DNA of 64,000 nucleotides from Flectobacillus major DSM 103 (GCF_000427405.1 NZ_KE386491.1:2029001-2093000); one strand, 5' to 3'. Counted from the stretch's first letter, positions 24,838-34,244 are shown. Made by a program: numbers and translations. Notes: generated by a model not told the origin, from the sequence alone.

Positions 24838-26676
24838 GTGTTATCAAAATTAAGCTTCCTCCTCAAATACTATTGCTTTTGGTGGGCATTTTTTGTCTTT
24901 TCCAAAATCCTTTTTCTTACCTATCATACCACCAAAACGCTGGAATTGTCTTTGGCAACGATTTTACAAACTTTTGTCGTTGGCTCAAAACTAGACTGGT
25001 CTTTTGCAGGCTATGTTTCACTTTTGCCTTTTTTAGTATATAGTTTTTCTGTTTTTCCCAAAATACAAAACAAGCTATATGTCTTTATTCAATCCTATAC
25101 TATTATTGTGCTAGTACTATGCAGCCTGCTAGTAGTCATCGATATGGAACTTTACCGTACATGGGGCTTTAGGATTGACGCTACGCCACTGATGTACTTG
25201 TCTAATCCCCAAGAAATGATGGCTTCGGCTGGAGCTTCGCCCGTTTTTTTGTTGGTCGGAATCTTAGCAATATTATCGGGCTTAGGGATTTTCATATACC
25301 TCAAATACCTTTCGTTGCACACACAAAAAGTAAATACCCCTTTTTATTTTTTGCCAATTGGCTTATTTTTTACTGCCGTACTCATTATCCCAATTCGTGG
25401 AGGGCTACAGCTTGCCCCGATCAATCAAAGTGCTGTATATTTTTCTAATCAGGTATTTGCCAACCACGCAGCAATTAATCCCCTTTGGAATTTTGCCGAC
25501 TCTTGGGTCAATAAAACTGCTATTAAGCAAAATCCTTATAATTATATCGAAAATGAAAGGGCTGAGAATCTCGTAGATTCTTTATTCTCGAATCCAAATG
25601 CACATACCGAATTGGTAATTGATACAAATGTGGCCAAACCGAATGTTTTAATTATTACTTGGGAAAGTTTAACAGCAAAAGTTTTCTCCAAAACAGGTGG
25701 CCTACCCAATATTTTACCCGAATTAGAACATATTGCCGATGAAGGGCTTTTATTTACTCGATGTTATGCCAGTGGCGACCGTTCAGACAAAGGGTTGGTG
25801 GCCATTTTGAGTGGATACCCCGCACAAACTACTGCCAGTATTATGACAATGCCCAAGAAAACTGCCAAATTACCTATTCTAAGCCAAGATTTTAAGAAAC
25901 AAGGCTATTATACGGCTTGGTATTATGGCGGTGAACCCGAGTTTGCCAACATCAAATCTTATATGCTTGAAGGACAATTTGACCAACTTATTACCAAAGA
26001 AAGCTTTGACGCTAAAGATATGAATTCAAAATGGGGAGCACATGACCATGTTGTTTTCAAGAGAATTCTCAAGGACTTACAACATCAGACACAGCCATTT
26101 TTCATCAATTATTTTACCTTGAGTAGTCACGAACCCTTTGAAGTACCCATGAAAACGGCTTTTGAAGGCGAAGGCGAAAAAAGTTTATTTCTCAATGCTC
26201 ATCATTATACCGACAAAAGTTTAGGCGAATTTATTAAAAAAGCCAAGGAACAATCTTGGTGGAAAAATACGTTAGTCATCATAGTGGCCGACCACGGTCA
26301 TAGATTGCCCGAGAGTACCGACAAAGCTGAAAACTTCCATATTCCGATGGTTTGGACAGGTGGATTACTCAAAAGCAAAGGTAAGGTTATCAACACAGTA
26401 TGCTCTCAGAATGACCTGATTGCCACGCTTTTGGCACAACTCAAGCTTAATCACACGGCTTATCGCTGGTCGAAAAATATACTGAGTACCCCCTACAAAC
26501 CATTTGCGTATTTTGCCTTTAACAATGGCTTTGGGTTTGTCCAACAAAACAACAATTATACCTTCGACAACGAAGGCAAACAACTTATTCAATCAACAGG
26601 AAAAGTTAATTCACAAGATTTAGTTACAGGAAAAGCGTATCTCCAACAATCATTCCAAGATTTTTTGGATAAATAG
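24838..26676 (+). CDS. LTA synthase-like sulfatase-fold phosphotransferase
   Basis: A 612-residue inner-membrane enzyme. About five transmembrane helices cover residues 1-190. A periplasmic alkaline phosphatase/sulfatase-fold domain follows (about 260-600), with metal-ligand E276 in ITWES, a nucleophile region ASGDRSDKGL and the late metal site VADHGHRLPE. Relatives transfer phosphoglycerol or phosphoethanolamine to cell-surface polymers or lipids; in a Gram-negative this probably decorates a periplasmic glycan or lipid A. The nucleophile position is Ser316 where LtaS-type enzymes use Thr. GTG at 24838 is the likely start because the -7 box overlaps the earlier TTG. The acceptor is unknown. 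Confidence 0.88.
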   Translation: MLSKLSFLLKYYCFWWAFFVFSKILFLTYHTTKTLELSLATILQTFVVGSKLDWSFAGYVSLLPFLVYSFSVFPKIQNKLYVFIQSYTIIVLVLCSLLVVIDMELYRTWGFRIDATPLMYLSNPQEMMASAGASPVFLLVGILAILSGLGIFIYLKYLSLHTQKVNTPFYFLPIGLFFTAVLIIPIRGGLQLAPINQSAVYFSNQVFANHAAINPLWNFADSWVNKTAIKQNPYNYIENERAENLVDSLFSNPNAHTELVIDTNVAKPNVLIITWESLTAKVFSKTGGLPNILPELEHIADEGLLFTRCYASGDRSDKGLVAILSGYPAQTTASIMTMPKKTAKLPILSQDFKKQGYYTAWYYGGEPEFANIKSYMLEGQFDQLITKESFDAKDMNSKWGAHDHVVFKRILKDLQHQTQPFFINYFTLSSHEPFEVPMKTAFEGEGEKSLFLNAHHYTDKSLGEFIKKAKEQSWWKNTLVIIVADHGHRLPESTDKAENFHIPMVWTGGLLKSKGKVINTVCSQNDLIATLLAQLKLNHTAYRWSKNILSTPYKPFAYFAFNNGFGFVQQNNNYTFDNEGKQLIQSTGKVNSQDLVTGKAYLQQSFQDFLDK

Positions 26677-26679
26677 CTG

Positions 26680-26687
26680 TAACTTTG
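26680..26687 (+). promoter_or_regulatory. -7 promoter box for mtaB
   Basis: TAACTTTG matches TAnnTTTG and is located 23 bp before the mtaB ATG. No -33 element at the usual distance was found, so the gene may also be read from upstream. Confidence 0.5.
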
Positions 26688-26710
26688 CCTTATAGATTCC
26701 TATCAGATTT

Positions 26711-28063
26711 ATGCAAAATATTGAAAATCATACCGATAAAAAGAAAGTAGCCTTTTATACATTAGGCTGTAAATTAAACTATTCCGAGACCTCCACTATC
26801 TCGCGAATGTTTGAAAACAAGGGTTATCAAAAGGTAGAATTTAACCAAAAGCCCGACATATTTATTATCAATACGTGTTCGGTAACCGAAAATGCCGATA
26901 AGAAATGTAAGAAAATTGTAAAGGAAGCCAACAAAATTAACCCTGACGGTTATGTTACTATTATTGGTTGTTATGCTCAGCTAAAACCTCAGGAAATTGC
27001 TGATATAGAAGGGGTTGATGCAGTTTTGGGTGCAGCCGAAAAGTTTCAGCTTATAGACCTCCTCGACGGCTTTGTTAAAGAACCAACACGACAAAAAGCA
27101 AAAGTATATAACCAAAATATTGAGGAAGCGATTGAGTACCATACCTCCTATTCACTAAACGACCGCACTCGTACTTTTCTGAAAGTACAAGATGGCTGTG
27201 ACTACCCATGTTCATACTGTACTATTCCACTGGCACGAGGAGGCAGTCGCTCCGACACCGTTGCCAATGTGGTAAAAGCAGCCGAAGAAATAGCACAAAG
27301 TGGGGTTAAAGAAATTGTATTGACAGGTGTAAATATTGGTGACTTTGGCCTAAGAAATGGCAAACGAGAAGAGACATTCTTAGATTTGGTGCAGGCCTTG
27401 GACGAAGTAGAAGGTATTAGTCGTTTCAGAATCTCGTCGATAGAACCCAACTTGTTAACCGATGAAATTATAGCATTTGTAGCTCAATCAAAAAGATTTG
27501 TACCACATTTTCATATTCCTTTACAATCAGGCTCAAGCAAAGTTTTGGCTTTGATGAAAAGACGCTACAAAAAAGAATTATATATTGACCGTGTCAACAA
27601 AATCAAATCATTGATGCCAGATTGTTGTATTGGTGTTGATGTAATTGTAGGCCATCCAGGCGAAACAGACGAAGAGTTTCTGGAAACTTATAACTTCATT
27701 AACGAGCTACCTGTCAGCTATTTACATGTATTTACCTATTCGGAAAGAGAAAATACCCACGCTACAACGATCAAGCCTGTAGTACCACAAAGTAAAAGAG
27801 CCGAACGCTCAAAAATGCTACATATTCTTTCAGACAAAAAACGTCGTTTTTTCTATGAAGAACAATTAGGCAAAACATTTGAAGTATTGTTTGAAGAAGA
27901 TATAGAAGATGGACAAATGCAGGGCTTTACCGAAAATTATGTACGAGTAACAGCCAAATATGACCCACTGCTTATTAACGAAACCAAGAAAGTGGCCTTA
28001 GTAGCCATCAATGAAAAAATGTTGGTAGAAGTAGAAGAAGCAGAAGTATATGAAACACATTAA
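26711..28063 (+). CDS. mtaB: tRNA (N6-L-threonylcarbamoyladenosine(37)-C2)-methylthiotransferase MtaB
   Basis: A 450-residue radical SAM methylthiotransferase that converts t6A37 to ms2t6A37 in tRNAs reading ANN codons. The N-terminal MTTase domain binds a 4Fe-4S cluster through C20 (TLGCKLN), C56 (INTCSVTENADKK) and C87 (IGCYAQ). The radical SAM core has C163-x3-C167-x2-C170 in GCDYPCSYCTIPLARG, and the C-terminus holds the TRAM-like part. The C-N-Y and SVTENA wording fits MtaB rather than MiaB or RimO. It has its own -7 box and a terminator 7 bp after its stop. Confidence 0.94.
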   Translation: MQNIENHTDKKKVAFYTLGCKLNYSETSTISRMFENKGYQKVEFNQKPDIFIINTCSVTENADKKCKKIVKEANKINPDGYVTIIGCYAQLKPQEIADIEGVDAVLGAAEKFQLIDLLDGFVKEPTRQKAKVYNQNIEEAIEYHTSYSLNDRTRTFLKVQDGCDYPCSYCTIPLARGGSRSDTVANVVKAAEEIAQSGVKEIVLTGVNIGDFGLRNGKREETFLDLVQALDEVEGISRFRISSIEPNLLTDEIIAFVAQSKRFVPHFHIPLQSGSSKVLALMKRRYKKELYIDRVNKIKSLMPDCCIGVDVIVGHPGETDEEFLETYNFINELPVSYLHVFTYSERENTHATTIKPVVPQSKRAERSKMLHILSDKKRRFFYEEQLGKTFEVLFEEDIEDGQMQGFTENYVRVTAKYDPLLINETKKVALVAINEKMLVEVEEAEVYETH

Positions 28064-28070
28064 AAAACAA

Positions 28071-28100
28071 AAAAGGCTGTTCAGAGTTGAGCAGCCTTTT
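28071..28100 (+). terminator. terminator after mtaB
   Basis: AAAAGGCTGTTC and GAGCAGCCTTTT pair over 12 bp (one G-U) around a 6-base loop. Confidence 0.82.
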
Positions 28101-28115
28101 CTTATAACAAAACAA

Positions 28116-28141
28116 AACCACAAGAAACCAAACTTGTGGTT
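28116..28141. repeat. AACCACAAG/CTTGTGGTT mini-hairpin, copy 1
   Basis: A 9-bp perfect stem with an 8-base loop right after the mtaB terminator. A near-copy, including the AACAAAACCACAAGAA lead, follows the terminator at 31549-31581. Confidence 0.55.
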
Positions 28142-28284
28142 CTGCAAAGATAAGGAATGTTTCTTAGAATAATACTACATACGAATACATTATCTAAAAA
28201 ATGTTCAATTAGTTGTTACTTATAGTCTATTCTAATTCTGTTTACAGCTAACTTCCTGTATATGAATAGGATTATACGTTACGA

Positions 28285-28860
28285 CTATCTTCTTTTATGT
28301 CTTTTCGATTGATTTGAACGATTCGATGTAAAGTTTTCTACCAATTCTTCTATGGTATTTGCCCCTAAATCTTCGGCTAATCTGAGCAAAAGTAAAGCAC
28401 TCACTTCTGCGTCTTCCATAGCATTATGGTGATTAAACTGATGATTTAGCTTGTTTGTTGCCAATGTATTGAGGCCATACCCAGGCTCACCCACCCAAAC
28501 TTTACGAGATAACTCCAAAGAACATAAGGTAGAAAAAGGGATTTTGGGAATTTCGTAATGGCTCATTACAGTTTGTAAAACACTGAAATCAAATTTACCA
28601 TTGTGGGCTACTAGAGTGGTGTTATCAAGCATCGGTTTGATTTCGTGCCACACAACATCAAAGGTGGGTTGTTCTTCTAATAATTCGGCTGAAAGGCCAT
28701 GTACCCTAAACTGATAATATCCAACTTCAAATGGAGTCGGTCGAATTAACCATTCTTTTTTTTCAACAATTACACCATTCTCGACCCTGACAGCCCCCAA
28801 TGCACATGCACTACTCCTATAATTATTGGCAGTTTCAAAATCAATCGCAGTAAAATTCAT
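28285..28860 (-). CDS. 3'-5' exonuclease, DnaQ-like DEDDh family
   Basis: A 191-residue exonuclease domain protein. Motif ExoI is AIDFETAN near the start (catalytic Asp and Glu), ExoII is VAHNGKFDFSVL, and ExoIII is HHNAMEDAEVSALLL with the final His/Asp. This is the DEDDh arrangement of DNA polymerase III epsilon and RNase T relatives. The C-terminus is a short basic tail (RSNQSKRHKRR) that may bind nucleic acid. The frame extends to a TTG at 28875, but the ATG at 28860 gives the usual MNFTAIDFET start. It is not next to a polymerase gene. A repair or RNA-processing role cannot be told from sequence. Confidence 0.9.
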   Translation of the reverse strand: MNFTAIDFETANNYRSSACALGAVRVENGVIVEKKEWLIRPTPFEVGYYQFRVHGLSAELLEEQPTFDVVWHEIKPMLDNTTLVAHNGKFDFSVLQTVMSHYEIPKIPFSTLCSLELSRKVWVGEPGYGLNTLATNKLNHQFNHHNAMEDAEVSALLLLRLAEDLGANTIEELVENFTSNRSNQSKRHKRR

Positions 28861-29272
28861 TCTAAAAAAGTTCAAATGACCTATTCTATTTTAAAAAAAC
28901 AGATGGGTCTAAATAACAATATCTTAACTATACTTAGTAAAACGGATTCATAGAATAATCCTAGAAAGCTATAATATGTGAAACTTCTTGTACCTTTATT
29001 ATGCCTATTTAATTTCTGTATAGACTGCAAATATCGTGAAAAACCGATGAATTTCTTATTAAAATCAACAAATAAGCAAACCAACTAAGAATTATCCCTA
29101 CAAACAACGATAATGATATAATTTAATATGATTCTATTTGTTGTTATATACTTTATTTTAAAGTAATTATCTATATAATTATATTTCTATCTATTCTATT
29201 GCTAACTTAAAAGAGCCTTGACACAGCCATTTTTTTCGACTCAAATACTATTTATATAACCCAATATTTTCT
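28861..29272. other. intergenic AT-rich region between divergent genes
   Basis: 412 bp between the exonuclease (-) and the DUF5916 gene (+). Long A/T stretches dominate. A 67-codon minus-strand frame (28881-29084) shows no family and is not called. No repeat or RNA gene is recognised. Confidence 0.5.
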
Positions 29273-31477
29273 ATGAGAAAAATTTTACTACTATTGCTTT
29301 TTAGTACAACTACTTTACAGGCTCAGGATGCCAACGTATTCAAGCCCGACTCTATCAAAAGAGTCATAGAAGCTATTGAAATTAATACTACCCTTAAAAT
29401 TGATGGCTCACTCAATGATTCAGAATGGCAGAAAACCAAGCCTTCACCTAAATTTGTACAAATCGAGCCTTTTCAGGGTAACACCCCCAATCATCATACC
29501 GATGTAAGGGTTTTATACAACAAGCAGTTTTTGTACTTAGGCATTTTTGCAAAAGATTCTCTTGGCAGAAAAGCTATTCGTGCTACCGATTTCAAACGGG
29601 ATTTCAACGCCATGCAACACGATTTGGTTACGCTGTCGTTTGATGGCTTCAACGACCAACGCAATGCCATGGCTTTTGCTACCAATCCTTATGGTGTTCA
29701 ACGCGACTTACTTTCGTTTGATGATTTGTATTATGACGTTGATTGGGATGGCCTATGGAAAGTACGAACAACCCGCATAGATTCGGGCTGGGTTGCCGAA
29801 ATAGCTATTCCTTGGCAAACTTTGCGTTACCCTAAAACCTCCGACTCGCTACAAAATTGGGGGTTTAATGTTTTTAGAAATAGGCGCTTATCAAACGAAA
29901 CATCGGCTTTTGCTCCAGTGCCTCGTTCTTTTACTTCGCTACGAATGGATTATGCAGGAGTCCTCAAAAACCTACAACCACCACCACCCAAGCCTAATGT
30001 TAGAATCCAACCTTTTATTCTAACGTCGTTTGATCGCTACAAAGGGTTTGATAATAACAAGCCTAACGAAACGAGCCTTAAATTGGGGGGTGAACTCAAG
30101 TGGGCTATCAATCCGAATGCGGTATTGGACATTACAGCCAATACCGACTTTGCCCAAGCCGATGCCGACCGTCAGGTAAATAATGTGACTCGATTTTCTG
30201 TATTTTTTCCAGAAAGAAGACAGTTTTTTCTAGAAAATGCTTCATTATTTGGCATTGGTGTAAGCCGAAATCCTGATGAATCTGGTGGAAATATGCGGAT
30301 ACAGCCATTTTTTAGCCGAAGAATTGGCCTCGACGATACAGGTAATCCTATTCCAATAGATTTGGGAGGGCGCTTCGTATATCGTTCTTCTAAACGTAAC
30401 TTCGGTGCAATTTTAATGCGACAAAGAGGCATTGAAGATTCGCCAGCAACTAATTTTTTTGTAGGAAGGTTTTCAGAAAATATCGGGAAACAAAATAGAA
30501 TTGGGGGGCTAGTTACAGTAAAAAGTCGTCCAGAAAGTGCCAATGTGGTAAGTTCAATCGATGGGTTCTTCCGTTTGGGCGAGTCGCATTCACTCAGTAC
30601 TATGGTTTCTCATAGTAGTACAAGCAATACCAATAAGCAAGGTATTTCGGCCTATGCACAGTATTTCTTTGTCAATAATCAATTTAAAATCTGGTGGACT
30701 CAGTCGATTGTTACGAAAGACTACGACCCTGAATTGGGCTTTGTGTCTCGCAACGACGTTGTAGGTACAACACCCGGTATATTTTGGTGGTATCGTGGCA
30801 AATATTTACCTTTCAAAAAATGGCTACGAGCCTGGGAACCAAGTATTTTCCCCGAGTTTTATCATCAAGTATCTACAGGAAAGCTTATTGAAAAAACTTG
30901 GACGATTTACCCCATTTGGCTTAATTTTCAGAATGGTGCTTATTTTGGCTATAGTGCTACTCCTACTTTTCAGGAACTCACCGAACCATTTGAGCCACTG
31001 GGTATCACAATTCGGACAGGACAATATAATTATTTTCGTCATCAGATTTATGCAAGTACCGACCCCTCAAGGGTTTTAAACTTACAGACTATCTATAACT
31101 GGGGAAGTTATTTCAATGGAAAGTTGTACTCGGGCGACTGGACGCTACAATTTGCTCCAATGCCTCATTTTTCATTGACGGCTCGTTTCAATCGTAATCA
31201 TTTTGTAGAAGTTGGCGAAAACAATACCACCTCGACTGTTGATCTATATGCTTTGGAAGGAAGGTTTGCCCTTAACCCGAGGGTACAATTGATAGGTTTT
31301 TATCAGCGTAATTCTGAAAATGAATCTCAAAATTACAATATTCGACTTTCTTGGGAATATCAACCTTTATCATACATCTATGTGGTACTCAATCATCGAG
31401 ACTTTCAGGATATTCAACTAAAAAATATGGCTGAAAATCATGTAATTGCCAAAGTAAGTTATCTGAAGCAGTTTTAA
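29273..31477 (+). CDS. DUF5916 outer membrane-type protein with N-terminal CBM9-like domain
   Basis: A 734-residue exported protein. Signal peptide about residues 1-18 (ends LQAQ). A carbohydrate-binding CBM9-like domain covers about 35-220 (IEINTTLKIDGSLNDSEW, VRVLYNKQFLYLGIFAKD, VAEIAIPWQTLRYP, NWGFNVFRNRR). The rest matches DUF5916: FFPERRQFFLENASLFG, IQPFFSRRIGLD and FYGAILMRQRG-like segments, followed by alternating beta-strands ending in aromatic residues, as in an outer membrane barrel. Family members are widespread in Bacteroidota, and their substrate is not established. It has its own promoter region and ends at a terminator shared with the convergent amt. The role is probably in glycan or peptide handling at the outer membrane (inference). 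Confidence 0.9.
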   Translation: MRKILLLLLFSTTTLQAQDANVFKPDSIKRVIEAIEINTTLKIDGSLNDSEWQKTKPSPKFVQIEPFQGNTPNHHTDVRVLYNKQFLYLGIFAKDSLGRKAIRATDFKRDFNAMQHDLVTLSFDGFNDQRNAMAFATNPYGVQRDLLSFDDLYYDVDWDGLWKVRTTRIDSGWVAEIAIPWQTLRYPKTSDSLQNWGFNVFRNRRLSNETSAFAPVPRSFTSLRMDYAGVLKNLQPPPPKPNVRIQPFILTSFDRYKGFDNNKPNETSLKLGGELKWAINPNAVLDITANTDFAQADADRQVNNVTRFSVFFPERRQFFLENASLFGIGVSRNPDESGGNMRIQPFFSRRIGLDDTGNPIPIDLGGRFVYRSSKRNFGAILMRQRGIEDSPATNFFVGRFSENIGKQNRIGGLVTVKSRPESANVVSSIDGFFRLGESHSLSTMVSHSSTSNTNKQGISAYAQYFFVNNQFKIWWTQSIVTKDYDPELGFVSRNDVVGTTPGIFWWYRGKYLPFKKWLRAWEPSIFPEFYHQVSTGKLIEKTWTIYPIWLNFQNGAYFGYSATPTFQELTEPFEPLGITIRTGQYNYFRHQIYASTDPSRVLNLQTIYNWGSYFNGKLYSGDWTLQFAPMPHFSLTARFNRNHFVEVGENNTTSTVDLYALEGRFALNPRVQLIGFYQRNSENESQNYNIRLSWEYQPLSYIYVVLNHRDFQDIQLKNMAENHVIAKVSYLKQF

Positions 31478-31548
31478 AGAGAGATTGTAGAGATATAGAT
31501 TATTTATTCAAAGATAGGTTAGTGATAAACCCATATATATATAACAGT

Positions 31549-31581
31549 AAAAAGCCCTCTGACACAGTCTGAGGGCTTTTT
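31549..31581 (+). terminator. terminator after the DUF5916 gene
   Basis: AAAAAGCCCTC (31549-31559) pairs with GAGGGCTTTTT (31571-31581), followed by more T. It can also act on the convergent amt transcript. Confidence 0.85.
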
Positions 31582-31593
31582 TTCTGAAACAAA

Positions 31594-31617
31594 ACCACAA
31601 GAACCATTACTTGTGGT
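31594..31617. repeat. ACCACAAG/CTTGTGGT mini-hairpin, copy 2
   Basis: An 8-bp perfect stem, near-copy of 28116-28141, located between the terminator and the 3' end of amt. Confidence 0.55.
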
Positions 31618-31639
31618 CATGCTTTTATGTAATAAAATT

Positions 31640-32980
31640 CTAAACTTCTACTAAAGATTCGTCGTGTTGAGAAATATCCAAACCAACTCTTTCTTCTTCT
31701 TCTGTTACACGCAAAGGAACAATTTTGTCTGTGATAAACAACAAAGCATAAGAACCTAAGAATGCAAATGCAGATACAACTACCAATGCAACAATGTGTT
31801 TGATTAATAAAGCTGGGTCGCCAGTGATAAAGAAACCTTGTTCTGTATCTACAACTGCACCATTGATAGCTTTTGAAGCAAACAAACCTGTCAACAACAT
31901 ACCCATCATACCACCTGTACCATGGCAAGGGAATACGTCTAGTGTATCATCCAATTTTGAGTTGGCTCTCCAGTGTGCAGCAATGTTAGAAACAATAGCC
32001 GAAACTGTACCAATAAAGATTGCCGCTGTGATAGAAACAAAACCAGAAGCTGGAGTAATAGCCACCAAGCCTACAACAGCACCAATACTAAAGCCTAATG
32101 CTGAAACTTTACGACCACGTGTTACATCAAACAATACCCATGACAAACCTGCCGAAGCTGCAGCTACTTGAGTTGTAGCAAATGCTGATACCGCCAATGG
32201 ACCTGCTCCTACTGCCGAACCTGCATTGAAACCAAACCAACCAAACCAAAGTAAACCAGTACCTAACAATACGTAAGGAATGTTTGCTGGAGGTAAAATA
32301 TTAGCTTCTACGTGTGCTTTACGACGCTTCAAGTAAATAGCACCTGCCAAAGCAGCCCAACCCGCACTCATGTGTACTACAGTACCACCTGCAAAGTCAA
32401 GAACACCATATTTGAACAACCAACCATCTGGGTGCCATGTCCAGTGTGCCAATGGAGCATACACCGCAACACAAAACAATACCATAAATAATACAAATGC
32501 ACGGAAGTTGATACGCTCAGCCAAAGCTCCTGAAATCAAGGCTGGTGTGATTACCGCAAACTTCATTTGGAAGAAAGCAAATAAAGCGAATGGAATAGTT
32601 GGTGCTAAAGACCAAGGCTTACCATCAAATACACCTTTAAACATAGCGTAGTCCAATGGGTTACCTACAAAGCCTCCAATTGAAGAACCAAATGCAAGGC
32701 TAAAACCAAATAGTACCCAAATTACAGTAATAACACCCATAGCGATGAATGACTGTAACATCGTTGAGATTACGTTTTTGTGGTTAACCATACCACCATA
32801 AAAGTAAGCCAAACCTGGGGTCATCAATAATACTAAAGCCGCAGATACTAACATCCATGCAGTGTCGCCTGCACTAATACCTTCTGTAACTGCTGGGCCA
32901 GGAGCTGGAACAAATGCTGCGGCAATGGCAACTGCCAAAAGCACTAACATTGGAATCCATGATGGTTTTTGTTGTGTCAT
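31640..32980 (-). CDS. amt: ammonium transporter (Amt family)
   Basis: A 446-residue inner-membrane ammonium channel with about 11 transmembrane helices after a hydrophobic leader. Family signatures: DTAWMLVSAALVLLMTPGLAYFYGGMV, the WTWHPDGWL turn before DFAGGTVVHMSAGWAALAG (first pore His), LGTGLLWFGWFGFNAGSA and FPCHGTGGMMGMLLTGLFA (second His region). It is of normal length. The frame runs 29 codons upstream, but the ATG at 32980 fits the leader. No GlnK/PII gene follows it, unlike in many genomes. It is 136 bp downstream of a porin gene on the same strand. It supplies ammonium to the two glutamine synthetases nearby. Confidence 0.95.
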   Translation of the reverse strand: MTQQKPSWIPMLVLLAVAIAAAFVPAPGPAVTEGISAGDTAWMLVSAALVLLMTPGLAYFYGGMVNHKNVISTMLQSFIAMGVITVIWVLFGFSLAFGSSIGGFVGNPLDYAMFKGVFDGKPWSLAPTIPFALFAFFQMKFAVITPALISGALAERINFRAFVLFMVLFCVAVYAPLAHWTWHPDGWLFKYGVLDFAGGTVVHMSAGWAALAGAIYLKRRKAHVEANILPPANIPYVLLGTGLLWFGWFGFNAGSAVGAGPLAVSAFATTQVAAASAGLSWVLFDVTRGRKVSALGFSIGAVVGLVAITPASGFVSITAAIFIGTVSAIVSNIAAHWRANSKLDDTLDVFPCHGTGGMMGMLLTGLFASKAINGAVVDTEQGFFITGDPALLIKHIVALVVVSAFAFLGSYALLFITDKIVPLRVTEEEERVGLDISQHDESLVEV

Positions 32981-33020
32981 AATAATAAGTATTTTAGGGT
33001 TTATGGATTTGTTTTCAGAG

Positions 33021-33065
33021 AAACATTGTACATAATGTTTGATATAAATAAATAAGGTATCAAAC
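33021..33065. promoter_or_regulatory. two overlapping inverted repeats upstream of amt
   Basis: AAACATT/AATGTTT (33021-33027 and 33034-33040) and GTTTGATA/TATCAAAC (33037-33044 and 33058-33065) lie 40-85 bp upstream of the amt ATG. They are candidate operators or alternative leader hairpins; no known regulator is matched. Confidence 0.35.
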
Positions 33066-33077
33066 ACCTTGAGTAAT

Positions 33078-33105
33078 AGTCACGAATAAAGTTTTATTCG
33101 TGACT
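33078..33105 (-). terminator. hairpin after the porin gene
   Basis: Perfect 13-bp arms, AGTCACGAATAAA (33078-33090) and its complement (33093-33105). On the minus strand no long T run follows, so it may only partly stop porin transcription before amt. Confidence 0.55.
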
Positions 33106-33116
33106 AAAACCTTATA

Positions 33117-34244
33117 TTAGAATTTGTAAATCATTGCCCAAGTTAATGTTGTTTGTGATTTTTTATCAACATTATCGCCATCTACAAAGAAGTTTTTGTC
33201 GAATGAATCAACTCTCAATTCTGGTTTCAATAACAAGTGGCCATCGGCTACTGTAAAAGTAGGTGTGATTGTGAATGAGTTAACCTTAACACCTTCTCCG
33301 TTAGCTACCAAAGCCGTCATACCATTTTTGTTTGAGAATGACTCATAACGAGCACCCAAGCTAAATGTACTAGTAAAATCATATTTTGGATATACAGCAA
33401 AACCACCCCAAGATTCATTGCTGAATTTACCATCTCCATTTTTATCTTCAACACCAGTCGCAGCATTCAAGCCTAACAAGAATTTCTCTGTTACTTGGTA
33501 AGTTGTAGCCAAATCTATCAAGTTATAAGTACCTTTTGGCGTAAGTCCTGTTGATGGGTCTTTAGCGTTACGGTTAATAGTAATACCGTTTACATAAACG
33601 TTCCAGCCAGCTACTGGTTGTACAAACACCTGAGCAATCAACCCTGGTTTGTTGTTGTTGCTATAAAGTGCATCTACCCCACTTACAATGCCACCCATCA
33701 ATGCAAATTTGTCAGAGAATGCGTATGCTGCTTTTACCCCAACATGGTAGAATGGACCGTTGTTGAATAAGTTTGACAAAGAATAGTGGTAGTTTACTGG
33801 GGCATCAATTACTTCATAACCGATGTGAGTACCAAACTGACCCGCCGTCAATGTGAATTTATCTGTTGCTTTCCAGTTGAAATACGCTTGTTTGATAATA
33901 AGTGAAGAAGAACCATCTGTTCCGAGTGGCCCGATATTGTTACCATAGTTACCCAAATCAGCGTTAGGACCAAAAGCTAAATCCAAAACCACATCCGATT
34001 TTTGAGTTGAGTATCCAATTTTAGTTTGTACCAAACCTAATGAAAAACCTGTTTTTTGGTCGAATGCTCTAGCTGTTCCTGAAGCACCACCGTTTTTCAT
34101 ATCTCTTGGATTATTGAAGTTTGTTAAATAGTAAGAATCAATGTAGCCAGAAAATGTAAACTTACTTTTTTCTTCTTCTTTATCTTGTGAAAAAGCCGGA
34201 ACTGCCAAAAACAAAGAAAATAATGCGGTTAATGTTTTTTTCAT
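33117..34244 (-). CDS. outer membrane porin (beta-barrel)
   Basis: A 375-residue exported protein with a signal peptide (about residues 1-19, ends VPAFSQ) and a body of alternating strands ending in Tyr/Phe, with a C-terminal aromatic (MIYKF). FTFSGYIDSYYLTNFN after the signal, GLVQTKIGYSTQKSDVVLDLAFGPN and GYEVIDAPVNYHYSLS are typical of the Bacteroidota porin family that often precedes amt genes. It probably lets small solutes, perhaps ammonium or amines, cross the outer membrane. A leaky hairpin separates it from amt. Codons resemble those of amt (T-rich, common set), consistent with high expression. Substrate unproven. Confidence 0.85.
   Translation of the reverse strand: MKKTLTALFSLFLAVPAFSQDKEEEKSKFTFSGYIDSYYLTNFNNPRDMKNGGASGTARAFDQKTGFSLGLVQTKIGYSTQKSDVVLDLAFGPNADLGNYGNNIGPLGTDGSSSLIIKQAYFNWKATDKFTLTAGQFGTHIGYEVIDAPVNYHYSLSNLFNNGPFYHVGVKAAYAFSDKFALMGGIVSGVDALYSNNNKPGLIAQVFVQPVAGWNVYVNGITINRNAKDPSTGLTPKGTYNLIDLATTYQVTEKFLLGLNAATGVEDKNGDGKFSNESWGGFAVYPKYDFTSTFSLGARYESFSNKNGMTALVANGEGVKVNSFTITPTFTVADGHLLLKPELRVDSFDKNFFVDGDNVDKKSQTTLTWAMIYKF

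Noticed and set aside
28881-29084. 67-codon minus-strand frame upstream of the exonuclease gene
   Set aside because: No recognisable pattern; lies in AT-rich DNA and would crowd the promoter region.
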